DNA of 50,969 nucleotides from CAVDHB01 sp963608705. Lineage in GTDB: Bacteria > Bacteroidota > Bacteroidia > Bacteroidales > Bacteroidaceae. The stretch lies in assembly GCA_963608705.1 (NCBI GenBank), contig CAVDHB010000058.1, positions 1 to 50,969 of the forward strand. Direction: 5' to 3'. Shown here in pieces: positions 34,940 to 43,842 of this stretch; within the stretch, counting starts at the first letter, position 1; every line of letters starts with the position of its first letter. The translations under genes and the position numbers were made by a program. The notes under the pieces were generated by a model. The model was given only the letters and a program-made list of their open reading frames with translations. It made no database searches and was not told the origin of the DNA.

Positions 34940-35797
34940 ATGAGTTACAACTTATTAAAAGGAAAAAAAGGTATCATCTTTGGTGCCTTGAATGACCGCT
35001 CTATCGCCTGGAAAGTGGCGGAGAAAGCGGTAGAAGAAGGTGCTAAAATCACTTTGTCAAATACACCGGTGGCCCTGCGTATGGGACAGTTGGATGAACT
35101 GGCCAAGAAGACGGGAAGTGAGATTATCCCGGCTGACGCTACCAGCGTGGAGGATTTGGAGAATGTCTTCAAACGTTCCATGGAGGTGTTAGGTGGCCCG
35201 GTGGACTTCGTGTTGCATTCCATCGGTATGTCGCCCAATGTGCGTAAGGGAAGAACCTATGATGACCTTGACTATAAGATGCTGGACAAGACGTTGAACA
35301 TCTCGGCCATCTCTTTCCATAAGATGTTGCAGTCTGCCAAGAAGTTGGGAGCGATTGCGGATTATGGTTCTGTGGTGGCGTTGAGCTATGTGGCCGCACA
35401 GCGTACTTTCTTCGGCTACAACGATATGGCGGATGCCAAGGCTATGTTAGAGTCTATTGCCCGCAGCTTCGGATATATTTACGGACGTGAGCATAACGTG
35501 CGTGTGAATACGATTTCACAGTCTCCGACTATGACCACCGCTGGTTCTGGTATCAAGGGAATGGATCGTTTGTATGATTTCGCCAACCGTATGTCTCCGC
35601 TGGGCAACGCTTCCGCTGACGAATGTGCGAACTATTGCATCGTCATGTTCTCTGACTTGACACGCAAGGTGACAATGCAGAACCTGTATCACGATGGCGG
35701 TTTCTCCAGCATCGGTATGAGTCTGCGTGCCATGGCTACCTATGAGAAAGGTTTGGACGAGTACAAGGATGAAAACGGAAAAATTATCTACGGATAA
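34940..35797 (+). CDS. fabI: Enoyl-[acyl-carrier-protein] reductase (NADH)
   Basis: 285 residues, short-chain dehydrogenase type: the cofactor region GIIFGALNDRSIAWKVAEKA and catalytic Tyr-x6-Lys in GYNDMADAKAMLES, with the extra upstream Tyr of SYVAAQR, are the FabI pattern. It performs the last reduction of each fatty-acid elongation cycle and is the triclosan target in many bacteria. TACATTCG at 34910-34917 may be its -7 box. A clear terminator follows. Confidence 0.95.
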   Translation: MSYNLLKGKKGIIFGALNDRSIAWKVAEKAVEEGAKITLSNTPVALRMGQLDELAKKTGSEIIPADATSVEDLENVFKRSMEVLGGPVDFVLHSIGMSPNVRKGRTYDDLDYKMLDKTLNISAISFHKMLQSAKKLGAIADYGSVVALSYVAAQRTFFGYNDMADAKAMLESIARSFGYIYGREHNVRVNTISQSPTMTTAGSGIKGMDRLYDFANRMSPLGNASADECANYCIVMFSDLTRKVTMQNLYHDGGFSSIGMSLRAMATYEKGLDEYKDENGKIIYG

Positions 35798-35823
35798 ATT
35801 TGTGTGGATTTTTAGATAAGAAA

Positions 35824-35856
35824 GGACTGGCGGTCGGAAGACTGTCAGTTCTTTTT
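35824..35856 (+). terminator. Intrinsic terminator after fabI
   Basis: GGACTGGCGGTC pairs with GACTGTCAGTTC around GGAA (12 pairs including G-U), followed by TTTTT. It lies 26 bases beyond the fabI stop. Confidence 0.88.
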
Positions 35857-35896
35857 GGTTCAAGTTTGGTCTCATGCGTGATTATGAGATGAAATA

Positions 35897-35928
35897 TTTG
35901 TTGGCTACATTTTTTCTTTGTATCTTCG
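35897..35928 (+). promoter_or_regulatory. Promoter of ugd
   Basis: TTTG (35897-35900), a 20-base spacer and TATCTTCG (35921-35928) form a Bacteroidetes-type promoter with the common TTCG variant of the -7 box. Transcription would start about 25 bases before the ATG at 35960. Confidence 0.65.
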
Positions 35929-35959
35929 CAACCAAACTAACGACAGGAAGAAACGAACG

Positions 35960-37273
35960 ATGAATATAGCGATTGTAGGCACGGGATACGTGGGATTGGT
36001 TTCTGGCACTTGTTTTGCGGAAATGGGAGTCAATGTCACGTGCGTGGATATCGATAAACAGAAAATAGAAAAACTTACACAAGGACAAATACCTATTTAT
36101 GAACCAGGACTGGACGAGATGGTGCTGCGTAATGCCAAAGAGGGAAGGCTGCGGTTTACCACGGATTTGACGGAAGTCCTGGACAAAGTGGACATGGTGT
36201 TCAGTGCGGTGGGGACTCCTCCCGATGAGGACGGCAGTGCCGACTTGCAATATGTGTTGGCTGTGGCCAGGGAATTCGGGCAGCATATCAACAAATACAC
36301 TGTGCTGGTCACGAAGTCCACGGTGCCTGTGGGTACGGCGAAGAAAGTGAAGGCTGTCATAAAGGAGGAACTTGCCAAACGAGGTGTGGACATTCCTTTT
36401 GACGTGGCCAGCAATCCCGAGTTCCTGAAGGAAGGTGCGGCTATCAAGGATTTCATGAGTCCAGACCGTGTGGTGGTAGGCGTGGAGTCCGAGAGGGCGA
36501 AAGAGCTGATGACCATGCTCTACCGTCCTTTCCTGCTGAACAACTTCCGGGTGATATTCACGGATATTCCCTCTGCGGAGATGATAAAGTATGCGGCGAA
36601 TTCTATGCTAGCTACTCGTATCTCTTTCATGAACGATATTGCGAACCTATGTGAAAGAGTGGGAGCGGACGTGAACATGGTAAGAGCCGGAATTGGTTCC
36701 GATTCCCGTATCGGGAAGAAATTCCTCTATCCGGGCTGTGGCTATGGAGGCTCTTGTTTCCCGAAAGACGTGAAGGCGTTGATAAAGACGGCGGAGAAGG
36801 AAGGGTACACCATGCACGTGCTGAAAGCCGTGGAAGAAGTGAACGAGGCGCAGAAGTCTGTGCTGTTCGAGAAACTGAGTAAGTACTATAAAGGAGAATT
36901 AAAAGGAAAAACGGTGGCTCTGTGGGGGCTGGCTTTTAAACCCGAGACGGATGATATGCGGGAAGCCACGTCTTTAGTGACAATCCAGCATTTGTTGGAG
37001 GCGGGCTGCCATGTCCGGGTTTTCGACCCCGTGGCCATGGATGAATGCAGACGCAGGATGGGGGAAAAAGTATATTACGCTTCCGATATGTACGATGCCG
37101 TACTGAATGCGGATGCGTTGTTGATGTTGACTGAATGGAAACAATTCCGTCTGCCTTCTTGGGGAGTGGTGTGTAAGAGCATGAAGGAACCCTTGGTAAT
37201 TGACGGACGAAATATATATGACGCAGAGGAGATGAAGCGGAATGGCTTCTATTATGCTTGTATTGGACGTTAG
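35960..37273 (+). CDS. ugd: UDP-glucose 6-dehydrogenase
   Basis: 437 residues from ATG 35960; the longer frame needs a TTG inside the promoter. N-terminal NAD-binding MNIAIVGTGYVGLVSG, catalytic cysteine in PGCGYGGSCFPKDVKAL and C-terminal UDP-binding domain (ALWGLAFKPETDDMREA). It oxidises UDP-glucose to UDP-glucuronate. It precedes glf and the initiating sugar transferase, so it supplies acidic sugar for capsule, exopolysaccharide or O-antigen. Confidence 0.95.
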   Translation: MNIAIVGTGYVGLVSGTCFAEMGVNVTCVDIDKQKIEKLTQGQIPIYEPGLDEMVLRNAKEGRLRFTTDLTEVLDKVDMVFSAVGTPPDEDGSADLQYVLAVAREFGQHINKYTVLVTKSTVPVGTAKKVKAVIKEELAKRGVDIPFDVASNPEFLKEGAAIKDFMSPDRVVVGVESERAKELMTMLYRPFLLNNFRVIFTDIPSAEMIKYAANSMLATRISFMNDIANLCERVGADVNMVRAGIGSDSRIGKKFLYPGCGYGGSCFPKDVKALIKTAEKEGYTMHVLKAVEEVNEAQKSVLFEKLSKYYKGELKGKTVALWGLAFKPETDDMREATSLVTIQHLLEAGCHVRVFDPVAMDECRRRMGEKVYYASDMYDAVLNADALLMLTEWKQFRLPSWGVVCKSMKEPLVIDGRNIYDAEEMKRNGFYYACIGR

Positions 37274-37282
37274 AATTTGTAT

Positions 37283-38413
37283 ATGGAACATTACGATTAT
37301 TTGATTGTGGGAGCCGGCTTGTTTGGGGCGGTGTTTGCCTATAAGGCGAGACAGGCGGGAAAGAAGTGTCTGGTGATAGACAAGCGTCCGCAGTTGGGAG
37401 GCAATCTCTACTGTGAGGATGTGGAAGGTATCCATGTGCATAAATACGGGGCGCACATCTTCCATACTTCTTCTAAGAAAGTGTGGGATTTCGTGAATGC
37501 CATAACGCCTTTTAACCGCTACACCAACTCCCCTGTGGCCAATTATAAGGGGCGGTTGTACAACCTGCCTTTCAATATGAACACCTTCTATCAGATGTGG
37601 GGGGTGACAACTCCAGCGGAAGCTCAGCGTAAATTGGACGAACAAAGAGCAGAGGCGTTGGAGCAAATGCGTCGGGAAGGGGTGAAGGAACCTCGAAATC
37701 TCGAAGAGCAGGCTCTTGCGTTGATAGGAAAAGACATATACAATACCTTGATTAAAGGCTACACCGAAAAGCAATGGGGACGTAAATGTACCGAACTTCC
37801 AGCTTTCATTATTCGTCGTCTGCCTGTGCGGATGGTCTTTGATAACAATTATTTCAACGACTCATTCCAGGGCATTCCCATCGGAGGTTACAATAAGCTC
37901 ATCAATGGATTGTTGGAGGGGATAGATACAAAGGTGAACGTGGATTTCTTCGAGAACCGTTCGCTGTGGGAATCCGTGGCCGACAAGATAGTGTTCACAG
38001 GAAAGATAGACGAGTATTTTGACTATCGTTTTGGCAAATTGGAATACCGCACGGTGCGGTTTGAACAAGAAACACTGGATGAGGCGAATTATCAAGGAAA
38101 TGCGGTGGTGAATTACACGGAAGCGGAAGTGCCTTATACCCGTGTGATAGAGCATAAGCATTTTGAGTCATTTGGAGAGTCTGTTTACAAGAATCCGAAG
38201 ACTGTAATTTCTAAGGAATATTCTATGGAGTGGAAGGACGGCATGGAGCCATATTATCCGGTGAATGACCACCGTAATGCCGCCTTGTACACTCAGTATA
38301 AGGCATTGGCTGATAAGGAAGATAACGTAATCTTCGGAGGTCGGTTGGCGGAGTATAAATATTACGATATGGCTCCTATTGTAGAAAAAGTTTTGTATCT
38401 ATTTGATAATTAA
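37283..38413 (+). CDS. glf: UDP-galactopyranose mutase
   Basis: 376 residues; ATG 37283 is preferred to the in-frame TTG at 37277. The FAD-binding start YDYLIVGAGLFGAVFA, then GGNLYCEDVEGIHVHKYGAHIFHT and NRYTNSPVANYKGRLYNLPF identify Glf. It interconverts UDP-galactopyranose and UDP-galactofuranose using reduced flavin. It lies nine bases after ugd. Its presence predicts galactofuranose in a surface polymer. Confidence 0.95.
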   Translation: MEHYDYLIVGAGLFGAVFAYKARQAGKKCLVIDKRPQLGGNLYCEDVEGIHVHKYGAHIFHTSSKKVWDFVNAITPFNRYTNSPVANYKGRLYNLPFNMNTFYQMWGVTTPAEAQRKLDEQRAEALEQMRREGVKEPRNLEEQALALIGKDIYNTLIKGYTEKQWGRKCTELPAFIIRRLPVRMVFDNNYFNDSFQGIPIGGYNKLINGLLEGIDTKVNVDFFENRSLWESVADKIVFTGKIDEYFDYRFGKLEYRTVRFEQETLDEANYQGNAVVNYTEAEVPYTRVIEHKHFESFGESVYKNPKTVISKEYSMEWKDGMEPYYPVNDHRNAALYTQYKALADKEDNVIFGGRLAEYKYYDMAPIVEKVLYLFDN

Positions 38414-38426
38414 CTAATTATGAATC

Positions 38427-38435
38427 GGGGGGGGG
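38427..38435. repeat. Nine-G homopolymer tract upstream of the sugar transferase
   Basis: Nine consecutive G residues lie 13 bases past the glf stop and 36 bases before the transferase ATG. A short upstream ORF (ATG at 38420) reads through the tract, and its frame depends on tract length. This is the longest G run in the window and could slip during replication. Confidence 0.9.
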
Positions 38436-38471
38436 TAAATAGCCCTTCCTCTACAGTAAACTTAATATTGT

Positions 38472-39905
38472 ATGGGAAAAATTAAGACAGTAGAGTTGGA
38501 CAACCAGAATAATCAGATACTGAAGTATCTGGTTATTATTGTGGATTTGGTTGTACTAAATCTGTTTGCATGGGTGTACTCCACTTGGAATGGTGGAGAT
38601 GGGGTATTAAATGCCTACAGTCAGAACTCGGCTTATTGGTTGGCATTGAACTTTGCCTATCTTGTCAGCGTGAGTATATTTCCGCCAGTACTGCAATGGC
38701 GTCATGTGACTATGCGCGCCGTTTGTGTGAGGGCATTTAAAACAGTGGTATGTTTAGCTGTGTGTTTGTCAGTTTTTTTGCTACTGTTGAGATCACATGG
38801 CTTTATTTATTGGAAAGAAGGTTTACAAGTATTGTTAGGATATTATTTGGTACTGATATTAGAACGTCTGACTGGACGTGGTATTTTGAAGTTCCTTCGT
38901 TCAAGACAAAGTAATATCCGTAATGTGGTGTTTGTAGGCGACACCCCTAACCTGGCTGAACTTTATCACATCCTTGAAAACGACCCTTCTTATGGTTATC
39001 GTGTCACGGGATATTTTTCAAAGGAAGAGAAAAAAGACATACTCCCCGACTTGGTTTACTTGGGACAGCCTGAACAAACCACCTCTTGGATCGAAGCTAA
39101 CAAGCAGGAACAGATTTCAGGTATATATTGTAGCTTGACTTCTTCTAATTCAGAGATAATTCGACACATAATTTCGTTTTGCGAGTATCATGTCATTATG
39201 TTTTTCAGTGTGCCGAATGTACGTAACTACTTGCAGCGTACCATGAGCCTTGCATTTTACGGGGATGTGCCTGTGCTTTATTTGCGTGAGATGCCGCTGG
39301 CTCGTTTGGAGAACAAACTTTTGAAACGAAGCTTTGACGTGTGTGTGTCAGGTGTCTTTTTGCTGTTTTTCTTCCCTTGGATATTTTTGATTGTCGCAAT
39401 AATCATGAAAATCACCATGCCTGGCCCTATTTTCTTCAAGCAGAAGAGAAGCGGATTGGACGGACGGGACTTCTATTGCTATAAGTTCCGCAGCATGAAA
39501 GTGAACAAGGACGCAGATACATTGCAGGCTACTAAGGATGATCCCCGTAAGACAAAGTTTGGCAACCTTATGCGGCATACCAATATAGACGAGTTACCAC
39601 AGTTCTGGAATGTGTTAATCGGAAATATGTCATTAGTGGGTCCTCGTCCGCACATGTTGAAGCATACGGAGATGTATTCTAAGTTAATAGACAAATACAT
39701 GGTGCGTCATTTCGCAAAACCTGGTATCACGGGTTGGGCGCAAGTGACAGGATGCAGAGGTGAGACCCATGAACTTTGGCAAATGGAAGAACGTGTGAAA
39801 AAAGATATTTGGTATATCGAACATTGGAGCTTCTTACTGGATCTGAAAATCATGTGGCTTACAGTATGGAATGTGATAGCCAACAAGAATGATGAAGCAT
39901 ATTAA
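38472..39905 (+). CDS. Undecaprenyl-phosphate hexose-1-phosphate transferase (WcaJ/PssY-type)
   Basis: 477 residues. Several N-terminal membrane segments (about 19-37, 52-72, 85-107 and 113-130), a CoA-binding-like middle domain (NIRNVVFVGDTPNLAELYHIL), another membrane segment (about 287-308) and the cytoplasmic catalytic domain: FKQKRSGLDGRDFYCYKFRSM, RHTNIDELPQFWNVLIGNMS, LVGPRP and KPGITGWAQV. It transfers sugar-1-phosphate to the lipid carrier, the first step of capsule or exopolysaccharide repeat-unit synthesis. The rest of a glycosyltransferase cluster is missing here, so the polymer genes are probably elsewhere. Confidence 0.92.
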   Translation: MGKIKTVELDNQNNQILKYLVIIVDLVVLNLFAWVYSTWNGGDGVLNAYSQNSAYWLALNFAYLVSVSIFPPVLQWRHVTMRAVCVRAFKTVVCLAVCLSVFLLLLRSHGFIYWKEGLQVLLGYYLVLILERLTGRGILKFLRSRQSNIRNVVFVGDTPNLAELYHILENDPSYGYRVTGYFSKEEKKDILPDLVYLGQPEQTTSWIEANKQEQISGIYCSLTSSNSEIIRHIISFCEYHVIMFFSVPNVRNYLQRTMSLAFYGDVPVLYLREMPLARLENKLLKRSFDVCVSGVFLLFFFPWIFLIVAIIMKITMPGPIFFKQKRSGLDGRDFYCYKFRSMKVNKDADTLQATKDDPRKTKFGNLMRHTNIDELPQFWNVLIGNMSLVGPRPHMLKHTEMYSKLIDKYMVRHFAKPGITGWAQVTGCRGETHELWQMEERVKKDIWYIEHWSFLLDLKIMWLTVWNVIANKNDEAY

Positions 39906-39930
39906 ACGAAACTTGTAAGTGTAAAAAAGA

Positions 39931-39957
39931 GGATGCGATGGAAGTCGCATCCTTTTT
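39931..39957. terminator. Bidirectional terminator between convergent genes
   Basis: GGATGCGA (39931-39938) pairs perfectly with TCGCATCC (39945-39952). TTTTTCTTTTC follows on the plus strand and an A-rich run (GTAAAAAAGA) precedes it, so it can stop both the sugar transferase and the convergent DUF3127 gene. Confidence 0.9.
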
Positions 39958-39976
39958 CTTTTCTTGATATAAGCGA

Positions 39977-40396
39977 TTAGAAAGGTAGGTCGTCTGCGCT
40001 GTCTCCTGTATTTGAGGCGGGTTGAGCGGATGCCTGAGAGTCAAAAGTCGGTGTGGCTGGAGCAGCTTGTGCTGTCGGGTTAAAAGGAGCTTCCTGCATT
40101 CCTTGCGAGGCTGCGGGAGCGGCTTGGGGAGCTGCGACTTTCCACGCACGGATAGAATTGAACCAACGTCCGTTGTATTCTCTGGCGTCAATGTCGAAGG
40201 ATACGGTCAGTTCTTGATTCTGCTGGATATTGAATTGTTTGATTTTGTCTTCCCCAAATACGCTGAAGCACATACGGCGGGGATATTGGTCGTGTGTTTC
40301 CAAAACGTATTCCTGTACTTTCCAAGGGTTGCCGGTGCTGGCTGAAACGCCGCTTTTCTCTGGGCAAACCACAATAATCTTACCTGTTAATTCCAT
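39977..40396 (-). CDS. DUF3127 / SSB-like OB-fold protein with DDLPF tail
   Basis: 139 residues. The first ~95 residues (MELTGKIIVVCPEKSG, YVLETHDQYPRRMCFSVFGE, FDIDAREYNGRWFNSIRAW) match what I know of DUF3127, an OB-like Bacteroidetes family often labelled single-stranded-DNA-binding. A low-complexity Ala/Pro/Gln linker follows, and the protein ends DSADDLPF, the acidic tip SSB uses to recruit repair and replication enzymes. It is divergent from dnaN. True SSB activity is inference. A TACTTTCG box (40418-40425, minus) may start it. Confidence 0.75.
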   Translation of the reverse strand: MELTGKIIVVCPEKSGVSASTGNPWKVQEYVLETHDQYPRRMCFSVFGEDKIKQFNIQQNQELTVSFDIDAREYNGRWFNSIRAWKVAAPQAAPAASQGMQEAPFNPTAQAAPATPTFDSQASAQPASNTGDSADDLPF

Positions 40397-40465
40397 ATTA
40401 TTCTTTGGTTTTGGCTACGAAAGTACGCTTTTCTTTTTATATACCCTAATTTCTTGAGGTGTTTT

Positions 40466-40496
40466 TTTGCGTCCTGCTTTTTTTTGCGTACATTTG
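40466..40496 (+). promoter_or_regulatory. Promoter of dnaN
   Basis: TTTG (40466-40469), a 19-base spacer and TACATTTG (40489-40496) fit the Bacteroidetes consensus, with transcription starting about 30 bases before the dnaN ATG. Confidence 0.7.
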
Positions 40497-40532
40497 TCTG
40501 CGGATTAACAACGAAAATCAAAAGAAAAAGAT

Positions 40533-41657
40533 ATGAAATTTTCAGTCTCCAGTACGGTATTGTACAAACATCTACAGGACATCAGTCGAGTAATCAGTTC
40601 CAAACCGGCCATTCCGGCATTGGAGTGTTTCTTGTTTGAAGTGAAAGGTAATCAGTTGACTCTCACCGCTTCTAATACAGACACTACCATGACGACTTCC
40701 TTTGAGCTTATTTCTTCCGAGAAGGACGGAATGTTCGCAGTCAATGCGAAGCTCATTCAGGACGCACTTCGTATGCTGCCCGAACAGCCGATGACTTTCA
40801 ATGTGGATGAGAGTTCCTTTGAAATTACCGCTGTGTATCAGAATGGACATTATACGATGTTGGGGATTTCCGGGGAGGAGTTTCCTCGTCCGAAGTCTAT
40901 TGACGGCGAAGCTACACAGCTGACCTTGGATGCCAAGTTGATATTCGAGGGACTGAACCGGGCGTTGTTCGCTACGGCCAGTGATGAGTTGCGGCCGGTG
41001 ATGACGGGTGTGTATTTCGACATTACGGAAGATTCCTTGACATTGGTGTCCTCCGATGGTCATCGTTTGGTACGTGACCGTTTTGAGACGGGAACAACCG
41101 TAGAGGCGCAGTCTTTCATCCTTCCGAAAGAACCTGCGGCCGCCCTTCATAATGTGTTGTCCAAGACAGATGGAGATGTGAAAATCACCTTTAACCAGAA
41201 TAACACTTCTTTCGAGATTGAAGGCTACACGATGATAACCCGTTTGATTGAAGGACGCTATCCGAACTACAACTCAGTGATACCGAAAGACAATCCGAAC
41301 GAGGTGACCGTAAACCGTCAGGAATTGCTGAATGCGTTGAAACGTATGATGGTGTTCGCTTCTCAAAGTTCTCGTCTTATCAAGATGAGTTTGAATGCGG
41401 GTGAAATTACCTTGGTGGCACAGGATGTGGAGTTCAGCACTTCTGCGGAGGAGAAAATGACTTGCATCTATGACGGTGCGCCTTTGAGCATCGGTTTCCA
41501 GGGAAATTACCTGATAGATGTGTTGTCTAATCTGCAAGGAGACGAGGTGGATGTCAAGTTGGCTGACCCTTCACGTCCGGGATTGTTCATGCCAACCATA
41601 CAGCCAGAGAAAGAGAATGTCTTGATGCTGTTGATGCCCATGATGTTGAACGACTGA
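40533..41657 (+). CDS. dnaN: DNA polymerase III beta sliding clamp
   Basis: 374 residues, the standard clamp length. MKFSVSSTVLYKHLQDISRV starts the first clamp domain; SSDGHRLVRDR and the C-terminal LMPMML(N) ending, after the VDVKLADPSRPG segment, are typical. The ring encircles DNA and tethers polymerase and repair proteins. It is not next to dnaA, and leads a transcript of DNA-metabolism genes. Confidence 0.96.
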   Translation: MKFSVSSTVLYKHLQDISRVISSKPAIPALECFLFEVKGNQLTLTASNTDTTMTTSFELISSEKDGMFAVNAKLIQDALRMLPEQPMTFNVDESSFEITAVYQNGHYTMLGISGEEFPRPKSIDGEATQLTLDAKLIFEGLNRALFATASDELRPVMTGVYFDITEDSLTLVSSDGHRLVRDRFETGTTVEAQSFILPKEPAAALHNVLSKTDGDVKITFNQNNTSFEIEGYTMITRLIEGRYPNYNSVIPKDNPNEVTVNRQELLNALKRMMVFASQSSRLIKMSLNAGEITLVAQDVEFSTSAEEKMTCIYDGAPLSIGFQGNYLIDVLSNLQGDEVDVKLADPSRPGLFMPTIQPEKENVLMLLMPMMLND

Positions 41658-41672
41658 CAATAAAGCGATAGT

Positions 41673-42449
41673 ATGAAGCTGAATTTGACACGCCCCTTGT
41701 TTTTCTTTGATTTGGAGACTACGGGGGTGGATGTTTCTAAAGACAAAATAGTAGAGATTAGCTACATAAAAGTGGAGCCGAACGGCAATGAGGAGTCCAA
41801 GACTATGCGCATCAACCCTGGATGTCATATCCCGGAAGCCTCTACGGCGGTACATCATATCACGGACGAGGATGTGAAGGATTGTCCTACTTTTAAAGAA
41901 GTGGCTAAATCCATTGCGAACGTGTTGGAGGGTTGCGACATTGCGGGCTTTAACTCCAATCATTTCGATGTGCCTATGCTGGCGGAAGAGTTCTTGAGGG
42001 TCGGAGTGAATTTCGACTTCTCTCGTCCTCGTTTCATCGATGTGCAGAATATCTATCACAAGTTGGAGAAGCGCACATTGTCCGCCGCTTATCTTTTCTA
42101 TTGCGGGAAGAATTTGGAGGATGCCCACTCTGCTTTAGGTGATACGAAGGCTACCTACGAAGTACTCAAAGCGCAGCTTGACCATTATCCGAACGACTTG
42201 AAGAATGATGTGGCGTTCCTCTCCGATTTCTCTCAGATGAACCGTAACTTCGACTTGGCCGGACGTATGGTGTACAATGACCAGAATGTAGTGGTGTTCA
42301 ACTTCGGAAAGAACAAGGGAGTACCTGTGGTAGATGTACTTCGCAAACAGCCCGGCTATTTCAGCTGGATGATGCAGGGGGATTTCCCGTTGGAGACAAA
42401 GCAGCGTCTGACCCAGATTCGATTGAAAGAACAGTTGAATAAAAAATAA
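41673..42449 (+). CDS. DEDDh 3'-5' exonuclease (DNA polymerase III epsilon-like)
   Basis: 258 residues. Exo motifs are visible: FFDLETTGVD (Exo I Asp-Glu), AGFNSNHFDVPML (Exo II) and HSALGDTKAT (Exo III, His and Asp). The C-terminal 60 residues (VVVFNFGKNKGVPVVDVL, PGYFSWMM) look like an ExoX-type C-terminal module. It proofreads or degrades DNA ends 3' to 5'. The position 15 bases after dnaN suggests the pair works at the fork. I would not call it dnaQ, since several paralogues usually exist. Confidence 0.9.
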   Translation: MKLNLTRPLFFFDLETTGVDVSKDKIVEISYIKVEPNGNEESKTMRINPGCHIPEASTAVHHITDEDVKDCPTFKEVAKSIANVLEGCDIAGFNSNHFDVPMLAEEFLRVGVNFDFSRPRFIDVQNIYHKLEKRTLSAAYLFYCGKNLEDAHSALGDTKATYEVLKAQLDHYPNDLKNDVAFLSDFSQMNRNFDLAGRMVYNDQNVVVFNFGKNKGVPVVDVLRKQPGYFSWMMQGDFPLETKQRLTQIRLKEQLNKK

Positions 42450-42500
42450 TCCTTGCCCGCAAAGGGTAGGGAAAACCTTAAAACCTTTGGAGGATTTTAA

Positions 42501-43841
42501 ATGCTAAAGAACAAACATATCGTATTAGGAGTCACAGGAAGCATCGCGGCATACAAGTCTGCGGTGCTGGCTCGTTTATTGGTGAAAGCCGGTGCGGAGG
42601 TGCAGGTAGTGATGACACCTTCCGCAAAGGAGTTTATTACACCCGTCACGATGTCGGCCTTGACAGGAAAACCCGTCATCAGTGAGTTCTTCGGACGGAA
42701 GGACGGAACATGGCACAGTCATGTAGATCTTGGCTTGTGGGCGGATGCCTTTGTGGTGGCGCCTGTGACAGCTTCCACTCTGGGAAAGATGGCCAATGGA
42801 GTGGCCGACAATATGTTGGTAACGACCTATTTGTCCATGAAAGCTCCTGTCTTTTTAGCGCCGGCGATGGATGTCGATATGTTTGAGCATCCTTCCACGG
42901 TGCGGAATCTGTCCTTGCTCCGTTCCTATGGCAATATGGTGATAGAGCCTGAAACGGGTGAACTCGCCAGCCATTTGATAGGAAAAGGACGGATGGCTGA
43001 GCCTGCGCATATCGTGAGTGTGTTGGAGGCTTTCTTCCGCACTATGGACAATCGTGGAGCGGAGGAAGAACCCAAACGCCTCGAGGTATTACGAAAGCCC
43101 TTGGAGAGGGAGAAGCCCGATGAGTTATTAGAGAAACAACCGGGAAGGATTGCCCACTGGAACACAAAACCTCCCAAGGGAATCAGCAAGTCTTCTTGGT
43201 TAGGAGGAAAGAAAATCCTGATTACCGCCGGACCGACTTATGAGAAGATAGACCCTGTGCGTTTTATTGGTAACTATTCCACAGGGAAGATGGGCTTTGC
43301 CTTGGCCGAAGAGTGTGCTTCCCGTGGAGCGGAGGTATATCTAATTGCGGGGCCAGTCTCTTTGCAGACGCACAATCCGCTGATACGCCGTTTTGATGTG
43401 GAGACTTCCGAGCAGATGAGGGATGCTTCTGTACGCTTCTTCAAGGATATGGACGCAGCCATCCTGTGTGCGGCTGTGGCCGATTTCACGCCGGAGCATG
43501 TGGCGGACGAGAAAATCAAACGAGGTGAAGAGGGACTTACGTTGCATCTGACACACACGGCGGACATTGCGGCAGAGCTTGGACAGATGAAACAGCCGGG
43601 GCAGAAGATTGTAGGTTTCGCTTTGGAGACCACACACGAGGTGGCGCACGCCAAGGAGAAATTGGAAAAGAAGCATCTTGACCTCATCGTGCTGAATTCA
43701 TTGCGTGACAAGGAAGCTGGTTTCAAATACGATACTAACAAAGTGACGATTATATCCAAAGACCACCTTACGGAGTATCCGTTGAAACCTAAGACGGAAG
43801 TGGCGGCGGACGTAGTGGACGCTTTGTGCAAGATTCTATGA
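42501..43841 (+). CDS. coaBC: Bifunctional phosphopantothenoylcysteine decarboxylase/synthetase
   Basis: 446 residues. The N-terminal CoaC flavoprotein domain (GVTGSIAAYKSAVLARLLVK, active-site His in WHSHVDLGLWAD about 74) and C-terminal CoaB domain (ILITAGPTYEKIDPVRFIGN, YSTGKMGFALAEE, CAAVADFTP) are both complete. Together they make phosphopantetheine for coenzyme A. In the substrate clamp of CoaC I read PAMDVDM where E. coli has an Asn, and Ser157 in ELASHLIGKGRM where E. coli has the catalytic Cys158. GGAGG lies before the ATG. It sits between exonuclease and recN genes. Confidence 0.95.
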   Translation: MLKNKHIVLGVTGSIAAYKSAVLARLLVKAGAEVQVVMTPSAKEFITPVTMSALTGKPVISEFFGRKDGTWHSHVDLGLWADAFVVAPVTASTLGKMANGVADNMLVTTYLSMKAPVFLAPAMDVDMFEHPSTVRNLSLLRSYGNMVIEPETGELASHLIGKGRMAEPAHIVSVLEAFFRTMDNRGAEEEPKRLEVLRKPLEREKPDELLEKQPGRIAHWNTKPPKGISKSSWLGGKKILITAGPTYEKIDPVRFIGNYSTGKMGFALAEECASRGAEVYLIAGPVSLQTHNPLIRRFDVETSEQMRDASVRFFKDMDAAILCAAVADFTPEHVADEKIKRGEEGLTLHLTHTADIAAELGQMKQPGQKIVGFALETTHEVAHAKEKLEKKHLDLIVLNSLRDKEAGFKYDTNKVTIISKDHLTEYPLKPKTEVAADVVDALCKIL

Positions 43842-43842
43842 T

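Noticed and set aside
35824..35856. Riboswitch-like leader before ugd
   Set aside because: The hairpin with U tract fits the fabI terminator, and the ugd promoter lies downstream of it.
38420..38485. Phase-variable N-terminal extension of the sugar transferase through the G tract
   Set aside because: I translated lengths 8, 9, 10 and 11 G; each meets a stop before joining the transferase frame, so fusion is not possible. Only an indirect effect remains.
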